The notes beneath the pieces are model-generated. The model saw only the letters and a program-made list of their open reading frames with translations, searched no databases and was not told the DNA's origin. A stretch of 49,944 nucleotides of DNA from an uncultured Lachnospiraceae bacterium (GTDB lineage Bacteria > Bacillota > Clostridia > Lachnospirales > Lachnospiraceae): contig CAMNXA010000022.1 in the NCBI GenBank assembly GCA_946566685.1, positions 1 to 49,944 on the forward strand. Direction: 5' to 3'. Shown in pieces: positions 44,417-49,944 of this stretch. The translations under genes and the position numbers were made by a program. Numbering within the stretch: the stretch's first letter is position 1; the number at the start of each line of letters is the position of its first letter.

Positions 44417-45886
44417 CTATAACATCTTCTTCATCTCATCAGCTACGAACTGTACCTTGGTTCCTACGATAACCTGTACAGATGTCTTACCAGGTCTCAT
44501 AACACCGGCAACGCCCGCTGACTTAATCTTCTTCTCGTCAACCAATGTGTAATCCTTAATCTCCATACGAAGTCTTGTGATGCAGTTGTCAAGGGATGTC
44601 ACATTTTCTCTACCGCCAAGACCTTCCAGAATGATGGATGCCACTTCTGTAAAATCGCTGTTGGACAGAACTGCCTTCTTCTCTGCTTCAATATCGTCAT
44701 CTTCTCTGCCCGGTGTCTTTAAATCAAACTTCACAATCGCAAACCGGAACACAAAGTAGAATACTAAAAATGCTGCAATACCCAGAGGAAGGATCATCCA
44801 TGTATTCTGTGCCGCAGGTAATGTTGCAGAGAATACAAGGTCTGTCGCACCTGCCGAGAAGCTGAAACCTGCCCGGAAACCAATCAAGGTTACGATAACC
44901 GTAAAGATACCATATAACAATGCATAGATCAGATATAATACGGGTGCCAGGAACATGAAACCAAACTCAAAAGGCTCTGTAACACCACAGACAAAGGAAC
45001 AAACTGCTGCGGAAGCTACCAGACCGATTGCAACTTTCTTCTTGCCCTCTTTCGCTGTATGAATCATCGCCAGTGCTGCACCAGGGATACCAAACATCAT
45101 ACAAGGGAAGAAACCGGACATGTACATACCAAGACTCCATGTAACATCTGCACTTGTCTCACCTGCCCAGAAGTGACTGAGGTCGCCTAAGCCAATGGTG
45201 TCAAACCAGAATACATTGTTCAATGCATGGTGCAGACCTGTCGGAATCAACAATCTGTTCAGGAAAGCGTAGATACCTGCACCAACTGCGCCCATACCAA
45301 CGATACCCTGACCAACTGCTATCAACGCACCGAAGATCACCGGCCATACGAACAGCAGGATTGCTGCAACAACAATGGATACCACGCCGGAAATAATCGC
45401 TACACAGCGCTTGCCGCTGAAGAATGACAGCCAATCCGGTAATTTCGTGTTCTTAAACTTGTTATAACAGGTTGCACCGATAATACCAGCCAGAATACCG
45501 ATAAACGGATTGGCAATCTTATCAAATGCCAATGTCTTATTCACATTGTCTGCGATAGAAGACATCAATGTTGTCACGGTACCTGTAGCAAGCAGATTGG
45601 TCATCATCAGCCAGGATGCAAACGCTGCCAGACCTGCTGTACCATCATGATCATCAGCCATACCCACACCGACACCGATAACAAAAAGAAGTGCCATATT
45701 ATCGATCAGCGCGCCGCCTGCCTTCACCAGGAAAAATCCCAGCAAGTTCAGGAAACCATTCATTTCACCACCCTGCATGGTTGCCGGACATAATGCATAT
45801 CCGATACCCATCAGAATACCGCATATCGGCAGACACGCCACGGGAAGCATCAATGACTTACCCAGTTTCTGTAAATATTTCATCAT
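44417..45886 (-). CDS. nagE: PTS N-acetylglucosamine EIICB component
   Basis: This 489-residue sugar permease imports GlcNAc with phosphorylation. The N-terminal EIIC part has about ten membrane helices (KLGKSLMLPVACLPICGILMGIGYAL, GLHHALNNVFWFDTIG, CGVTEPFEFGFMFLAPVLY). EIIB follows at the C terminus with phospho-Cys435 (SLDNCITRLRMEIKD). There is no fused EIIA; the separate crr in the same operon supplies it. The GlcNAc specificity is inferred from similarity to NagE and from nagA next door; a glucose/maltose role is less likely. GAAGGGGGTTACAC precedes the tandem ATG. Confidence 0.94.
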   Translation of the reverse strand: MMKYLQKLGKSLMLPVACLPICGILMGIGYALCPATMQGGEMNGFLNLLGFFLVKAGGALIDNMALLFVIGVGVGMADDHDGTAGLAAFASWLMMTNLLATGTVTTLMSSIADNVNKTLAFDKIANPFIGILAGIIGATCYNKFKNTKLPDWLSFFSGKRCVAIISGVVSIVVAAILLFVWPVIFGALIAVGQGIVGMGAVGAGIYAFLNRLLIPTGLHHALNNVFWFDTIGLGDLSHFWAGETSADVTWSLGMYMSGFFPCMMFGIPGAALAMIHTAKEGKKKVAIGLVASAAVCSFVCGVTEPFEFGFMFLAPVLYLIYALLYGIFTVIVTLIGFRAGFSFSAGATDLVFSATLPAAQNTWMILPLGIAAFLVFYFVFRFAIVKFDLKTPGREDDDIEAEKKAVLSNSDFTEVASIILEGLGGRENVTSLDNCITRLRMEIKDYTLVDEKKIKSAGVAGVMRPGKTSVQVIVGTKVQFVADEMKKML

Positions 45887-45960
45887 AAAGTGTAACCCCC
45901 TTCTTAATTTATTTTACGATTCTGCCCCAGCACAGAATCTAAGATTAACTTGGTTTTAAC

Positions 45961-46218
45961 TTATAGATTTTCCTGGAAAAACTTTTGCAGCGCTTCTGCC
46001 GCCGCCTCTTCATCCTCGCCTTCAATCTGGCAGGTAACTTCCATGCCCTGTTTGATCCCCAGGCTCATGAGCATGATCAACTTTTTGGCATCGGCGCTTT
46101 TACCATTGCACGCTACCGTGACCTTACTCTGAAAACCTCCTACCTGTTTCACCAGCAGTCCTGCCGGTCTCGCATGCAGACCAACGGGATCCTGAATTAC
46201 ATATTGGAACTCTTTCAC
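45961..46218 (-). CDS. ptsH: Phosphocarrier protein HPr (Lys46 variant)
   Basis: This 85-residue HPr accepts phosphate from EI on His15 (PVGLHARPAG) and donates it to EIIA. The second conserved block normally has Ser46 (NLKSIMGVMSLG in B. subtilis). Here it reads DAKKLIMLMSLG, so position 46 is Lys. HPr kinase could not phosphorylate this protein at 46, and it should not form the P-Ser-HPr/CcpA co-repressor. This may be a GlcNAc-operon-specific paralogue, with a standard HPr elsewhere. GAGGGGGTGAAA precedes the ATG. Confidence 0.95.
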   Translation of the reverse strand: MKEFQYVIQDPVGLHARPAGLLVKQVGGFQSKVTVACNGKSADAKKLIMLMSLGIKQGMEVTCQIEGEDEEAAAEALQKFFQENL

Positions 46219-46239
46219 ATTTTCACCCCCTCGTCAGTT

Positions 46240-47856
46240 TCATGTGATGTCTCTCACTGCCTTACGCACCTTCAATACGGATGAGGCGGATACACTCAAT
46301 TCGTCCACACCCATATTCAGGAACGTTTCCGTCAGATCCGTATCTGCTGCAAGTTCTCCGCAGATACCTACCCATATACCGGCTTCATGCCCATTCTTTA
46401 CCGTCATCTCGATCAGCTTAAGCACCGCCGGATGGTGGGTATTGCATGTACTTTCCAGTTTCTGGTTCTGACGGTCTACTGCCAGCGTATATTGCGTCAG
46501 GTCATTGGTTCCGATACTGAAAAAGTCTACCTCTTTCGCGAGTTCCCCTGAGAGCAGGGCCGCAGCCGGTGTTTCCACCATAATGCCCAGTTCCACTTCT
46601 CCCATGGGATAACCCTCTACCCGGAGTTCTTCCCTGACCTGTTCCACAATCTCTTTGATCCGCTTCACTTCCTCCACCGACACGATCATCGGAAACATGA
46701 TAGAAGCTCTGCCGTATGCGGAAGCACGATATATTGCCCGAAGCTGTGTAATAAAGATTTCCGGACGATCCAGGCAGATTCTGATAGCCCGGTATCCCAA
46801 TGCCGGATTTTCTTCCGGATCCAGATGGAAATAATCCACTTTCTTATCCGCCCCGATATCCAGCGTGCGAATGACCACTTTCTTTCCTTCCATCTTCTCC
46901 AATACAGCCTTATAACTGGCGAACTGTTCTTCCTCTGTCGGAAAACTGTCTCTTCCCAGATAGAGGAATTCACTGCGGAATAATCCGATGCCGCCGGCAT
47001 CTGCCTCCAGGGCGGGATCCGCATCACTCACCTTGCCGATATTGGCAAAGATGTCAATCCTTCTTCCATCTCCGGTGACATTATCCTTCCCTTTCAGTTC
47101 CTCCAGCATCGCCAGATCTGCCACCCACTGATTCTTGCGCCGGATCATCTCATCGAGCACTTCTTTTTCCGGATCCAGAATAAACTCATTATTAAAACCG
47201 TCTACCACACCGACTTTGCCGTTCCAATCTTCTGACGGTTCCATTTTAGTATTAACTAATGCCGGAAGGTTCATACTTCTGGCCAGAATTGCGGTATGGG
47301 AATTGGAAGAACCCCTCACCGTCACGAAGGCAAGAATTTTATTCTTATCCATCTTTACGGTCTCACTCGGCGTCAGATCATCCGCGATCAGAATCACCGG
47401 CTCATCCGTGGGTACCCCATCCTCCGATATTCCTAACAGGATCCTGATAACCCTCTGCGAAATATCCTTGATATCAACCGCTCTCGCCTTCATATACTCA
47501 TCATCCATGGAGGCAAACAACTCGGAAAACTGATCCTGTGCCATTTCCACGGCATATTCGGCATTCGTGCCTTCCTTGACCGCCTGCTCTATGGCCTCCA
47601 GATAATCATCGTCTTCCAGCATCATACGGTGTATGTCGAAAATCATCGCATGGTCTTCACCCACATTGGCAAGCGCCGCGTCATAGAGTGCGGTCAACTG
47701 TTCCTTCGCTTTCTCCACCGCTTCCTGAAACCGGGACAGTTCCGCTTCCACATCCTGAACCTTTGTCTGTTCGATGTGAATTTCCTGCTTCTGATAACAG
47801 AAAACCCGGCCCACGGCAACACCTTTTAATACACTTTTGCCGACATATCGATTCAT
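46240..47856 (-). CDS. ptsI: PTS enzyme I (phosphoenolpyruvate-protein phosphotransferase)
   Basis: This 538-residue enzyme transfers phosphate from PEP to HPr. The phospho-His loop is RGSSNSHTAILARSM (His187), where most EI proteins have GGxTSHxAI. The C-terminal PEP-binding barrel is intact (GIGLFRSEFLYLGRD, MFPMIVSVEEV, ELGIMVETPAAAL, FSIGTNDLTQYTLAVDR, CGELAAD). It is slightly shorter than the usual 570 or so residues. It starts 15 bases after the crr stop and ends 21 bases before ptsH. Confidence 0.96.
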   Translation of the reverse strand: MNRYVGKSVLKGVAVGRVFCYQKQEIHIEQTKVQDVEAELSRFQEAVEKAKEQLTALYDAALANVGEDHAMIFDIHRMMLEDDDYLEAIEQAVKEGTNAEYAVEMAQDQFSELFASMDDEYMKARAVDIKDISQRVIRILLGISEDGVPTDEPVILIADDLTPSETVKMDKNKILAFVTVRGSSNSHTAILARSMNLPALVNTKMEPSEDWNGKVGVVDGFNNEFILDPEKEVLDEMIRRKNQWVADLAMLEELKGKDNVTGDGRRIDIFANIGKVSDADPALEADAGGIGLFRSEFLYLGRDSFPTEEEQFASYKAVLEKMEGKKVVIRTLDIGADKKVDYFHLDPEENPALGYRAIRICLDRPEIFITQLRAIYRASAYGRASIMFPMIVSVEEVKRIKEIVEQVREELRVEGYPMGEVELGIMVETPAAALLSGELAKEVDFFSIGTNDLTQYTLAVDRQNQKLESTCNTHHPAVLKLIEMTVKNGHEAGIWVGICGELAADTDLTETFLNMGVDELSVSASSVLKVRKAVRDIT

Positions 47857-47871
47857 GCAAGCCTCCTTCTA

Positions 47872-48357
47872 TTATTTACGCAGTTTTATGATATCATCTC
47901 CCGGCGCCACCGTTTTCGGTGCCTCTGCCTGTATCTCAGTAAACTCATCGGAGTTGCAGATCACCACAGGTGTGATAATGTCGTATCCTGCCGCTTTGAT
48001 CTGTTCTAAATCCGCCTCCAGAAGCAGGTCACCCTTCTTGACCTCCTGGCCTTCCTGCACATGGATCGTAAAATGCTCTCCGTTCAGCTTCACCGTATCG
48101 AGTCCCACATGGATCAAAATCTCCATACCGTCATTGCCGACAACCGCCACCGCGTGGCCGGTAGGAAATGCGGTAGCCACCTTGCCGTCTACCGGTGCAC
48201 AAATCTGATTCGCTGAAGGAATGATCGCTACTCCCTTTCCGAGGATTTCCTCGCCAAAGGTCGGGTCGCTGACTTCCTTGATGCTTACCAAGCTGCCTGC
48301 CACCGGCGCGCCGACCACAATACCGCCCTTTGCAAATAAATTTTGGAGTATTTTCAT
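47872..48357 (-). CDS. crr: PTS glucose-type EIIA component
   Basis: This 161-residue single-domain EIIA-Glc-type protein has active His83 (MEILIHVGLDTVKLNG) and supporting His68 (PTGHAVAVVG). Further signatures are GEEILGKGVAIIPS and APVDGKV. It passes phosphate from HPr to EIIB of NagE. GGAGGGGAGGGAAA precedes the ATG. It directly follows the antiterminator gene. Confidence 0.95.
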   Translation of the reverse strand: MKILQNLFAKGGIVVGAPVAGSLVSIKEVSDPTFGEEILGKGVAIIPSANQICAPVDGKVATAFPTGHAVAVVGNDGMEILIHVGLDTVKLNGEHFTIHVQEGQEVKKGDLLLEADLEQIKAAGYDIITPVVICNSDEFTEIQAEAPKTVAPGDDIIKLRK

Positions 48358-48390
48358 TTCCCTCCCCTCCTTTCCCTTTTTGATATAGTA

Positions 48391-49230
48391 TTAACAGGTA
48401 TATAGATCTCTCATTCGCTTAATATTAAGTACCAGATGAATTTTCTCTTCCTCCGTCATGTTGCATTGATATTCTTTCTCTATGTACTCGCTGACACCGT
48501 TTATGATCTGATACTCTTCCTGATAGTGTTTCTTCACAAAATCATAGAGTGCTTCATCTGTCCGGCCGTGCATCGGTTCCTCCGTGACAAGCCTGTTGCA
48601 AAGCTGCTTCAGATCCGCGATCAATCCTTCTTTGGGATAAGTCCTTCCACTCGGAATCGGAATCTCCTTCTCAATCCATTCCATCATCTCACGCATCATC
48701 TTGACCATGAAAAAAGTTGTGCCCATAGCTGAGCCCACTTCTCCGTTAATCAAATGGAGTGCAATACTGGCTGCTTCGTCTTCGTTCAAACGGCATTGTG
48801 TTCTCTCTTCGATCAATTCGAGTGCATACCTGCCTACCGAATACTCCAGCGGATAGAAAAGTCTGACCTCATCATATAATACATTGTTAAATGCCATGCC
48901 CTCATGAAATTTATTTAAAATAAACCCGATATGGTCTGTCAGCGTCAGGTACACATTCTGACTTAATATCAGTCCCAGACTCTCCTTTGCGTAGGTAATG
49001 ATGTCTGCGGATAGTCTGATATGCTCTAACGGGAGTGATGCCAGTAGTTCTTTAAAGTGTTCCTTGTCGTTCATGTTATTCAGTCTAAAAGTCTTCTCAA
49101 CTACTTTATCATCAATCTCATCTCCAGGTCTTCGTCCAAAACCTATCCCTCTCCCCATGGCGACCATCTCTACTCCATAATGATCCCTGACAGAAACGAT
49201 ATTATTGTTGATAACTTTGTCAATACGCAT
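48391..49230 (-). CDS. licT: BglG/LicT-family transcription antiterminator
   Basis: This 279-residue RNA-binding antiterminator has an N-terminal CAT domain (MRIDKVINNNIVSVRD, GRGIGFGRRPGD) followed by two PRD domains. Their phospho-His sites are visible (SLPLEHIRLS and LTDHIGFIL in PRD1; MHGRTDEALYDFVKKHY and KIHLVLNIKRM in PRD2). HPr and EII would phosphorylate the PRDs to sense GlcNAc transport. ATG 49230 is chosen by AGAGGG; a GTG/ATG further upstream reads into the RAT terminator. It sits downstream of a RAT/terminator, so it controls its own operon. The subgroup (LicT versus GlcT) is uncertain. Confidence 0.93.
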   Translation of the reverse strand: MRIDKVINNNIVSVRDHYGVEMVAMGRGIGFGRRPGDEIDDKVVEKTFRLNNMNDKEHFKELLASLPLEHIRLSADIITYAKESLGLILSQNVYLTLTDHIGFILNKFHEGMAFNNVLYDEVRLFYPLEYSVGRYALELIEERTQCRLNEDEAASIALHLINGEVGSAMGTTFFMVKMMREMMEWIEKEIPIPSGRTYPKEGLIADLKQLCNRLVTEEPMHGRTDEALYDFVKKHYQEEYQIINGVSEYIEKEYQCNMTEEEKIHLVLNIKRMRDLYTC

Positions 49231-49265
49231 TTTAAACCCTCTTGCCCCTGCACTCAATTAAGCAT

Positions 49266-49320
49266 AAAAAAAGCCAACTCTTATAATCCAACTTCACAAA
49301 GTCAAATTATAAGACCTGGT
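49266..49320 (-). terminator. Conditional terminator in the PTS-operon leader
   Basis: On the minus strand, CCAGG-TCTTATAATTTGACTT pairs with AAGTTGGATTATAAGA and is followed by seven T. It shares bases with the RAT hairpin just upstream, as in LicT/SacY systems. Confidence 0.85.
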
Positions 49321-49348
49321 TTTGCCTGCTTTTGTGCAGTAACAATCC
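49318..49348 (-). promoter_or_regulatory. RAT antiterminator site
   Basis: On the minus strand, the RNA reads GGATTGTTACTGC, four or five loop bases, then GCAGGCAAAACC. This matches the RAT consensus bound by LicT/SacT proteins. It overlaps the left arm of the terminator. Confidence 0.93.
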
Positions 49349-49370
49349 AAATACCTATTTATTTTTCTTC

Positions 49371-49400
49371 ATTATAGCAAATGTGTACAATATAAGTCAA
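49371..49400 (-). promoter_or_regulatory. PTS operon promoter
   Basis: On the minus strand, TTGACT (49395-49400), an 18-base spacer and TATAAT (49371-49376), about 20 bases before the RAT site. Confidence 0.75.
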
Positions 49401-49483
49401 CAGAAATTATTTTTATTTTGACAATCTGCATATTTTGTATAGTAATCATCGTGAAAATAGCACAAATTTGTCGAAAATGCAAA

Positions 49484-49516
49484 GGCAGCCCCGGGATATA
49501 CATCCCGAAGCTGCTC
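49484..49516 (-). terminator. Terminator after the solute-binding protein gene
   Basis: On the minus strand, GCAGCTTCGGGA pairs with TCCCGGGGCTGC, followed by CTTTGCATTTT. Internal mismatches are small. Confidence 0.7.
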
Positions 49517-49550
49517 CTTCCTTATATACTCTATGCTTATTCGCCTCTGT

Positions 49551-49944
49551 TTATTCCGGAAGCGCTGTCGTGTCGCCAAAAGTAGCTTTCCACTTCTCTG
49601 CACGCTCATCCATAATGGCCTGACCGCCGGAGCTTAAGTAATCAGCGATACCAGCATCCCAAACCTTATCGAAATCCTCAACAGATGCGGAAACTGCCGT
49701 ATCATATACAACATCTCTCTTGCTGGCAAGTGTCGGGCCCTGGCCTTCCTCTGCCGCAATAGCGCCCACGTTAACGTTCTTCGCCGGTCTTGTATCGGTG
49801 TTGCAGACTTTATGCGCAACCTCAACCAATTCAGGATCGATGCCGCTGTAGGAATATGCCATGGACTTCAATGTCAGTTCATCGTCCACCAGATGCAGTC
49901 CGTTACAGGTAATCGTATAGTCAATATTGAAACCGGAATTCTGA
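49551..49944 (-). CDS. Extracellular solute-binding protein, C-terminal part (5' end outside window)
   Basis: Only the last 130 residues are present; the frame is open to the window edge without a start. The segment NGLHLVDDELTLKSMAYSYSG and the ending VWDAGIADYLSSGGQAIMDERAEKWKATFG are typical of the C terminus of family-1 ABC sugar-binding lipoproteins of the LplA/LipO type, whose last helix carries a [A/G]GGQ.I.DE pattern. The protein would bind a carbohydrate outside the membrane. It lies upstream of the PTS operon in the same orientation but ends in its own terminator. Confidence 0.78.
   Translation of the reverse strand, partial: QNSGFNIDYTITCNGLHLVDDELTLKSMAYSYSGIDPELVEVAHKVCNTDTRPAKNVNVGAIAAEEGQGPTLASKRDVVYDTAVSASVEDFDKVWDAGIADYLSSGGQAIMDERAEKWKATFGDTTALPE

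Overview
The window looks like a chromosomal segment of an anaerobic Clostridia-class Firmicute, most likely Lachnospiraceae. This is inferred from gene content: secG-rnr-smpB-ssrA order, a CIRCE-controlled groESL, a bifunctional RelA followed by a small metallo-hydrolase, a LicT-type antiterminator, a FeoB-associated Cys-rich peptide, AGGAGG-type ribosome sites, and lipoprotein signals. No species can be named. Most genes lie on the minus strand. Base composition is moderate, except for a clearly AT-richer stretch at about 15.4-17.3 kb.

Layout. (1) 0.1-15.3 kb is a signalling and efflux block: lipoprotein, orphan HAMP sensor kinase, an active-looking diguanylate cyclase on the plus strand, an RND permease with its lipoprotein adaptor, a hybrid kinase, an OmpR-type regulator, a one-TM protein and a chemoreceptor. 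(2) 15.3-17.3 kb is an AT-rich accessory patch: a promoter/small-ORF/terminator cassette, an orphan BlaI-type repressor and a Fic protein, abutting the 3' end of tmRNA. (3) 17.3-20.8 kb holds ssrA, smpB, rnr and secG, the trans-translation and mRNA-decay group. (4) 20.8-25.4 kb is a compact run encoding TraX-like, VWA, MoxR and LRR proteins. (5) 25.6-28.6 kb holds the metallo-hydrolase and RelA. (6) 28.7-30.0 kb is an AAA/DUF4143 ATPase. (7) 30.1-35.6 kb is a Feo iron-uptake operon with an array of GTTAG/CTAAC operators and a DtxR-type regulator nearby. Between them sits a HipB/HipA-like pair whose kinase appears to have lost its N-lobe. (8) 35.8-37.8 kb is groES-groEL. (9) 38.1-43.1 kb holds a degenerate GGDEF protein, a SUFU-domain protein, a GH31 glycosidase and an AraC regulator. 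(10) 43.1-49.4 kb is an N-acetylglucosamine PTS operon (licT-crr-ptsI-ptsH-nagE-nagA) read through a RAT/terminator switch. The window ends inside a solute-binding protein gene.

How parts work together. The PTS operon carries a full phosphorelay (EI, HPr, EIIA, EIICB) plus NagA, so GlcNAc uptake and deacetylation are encoded as one unit; its HPr has Lys where the regulatory Ser46 normally is. The Feo genes share repeated operator half-sites that fit control by the iron-type DtxR protein encoded about 1.5 kb away. SmpB and tmRNA rescue stalled ribosomes, and RNase R degrades the released mRNAs.

Most distinctive signals: the in-frame N-lobe deletion in the HipA/CtkA-like protein, the LRR-MoxR-VWA-TraX cluster, the isolated small-ORF cassette at 15.4-15.7 kb, the Lys46 HPr in a GlcNAc-inducible PTS operon, and the Feo operator array. 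I did not find a clear-cut new defence system, CRISPR array, intact transposase or prophage.
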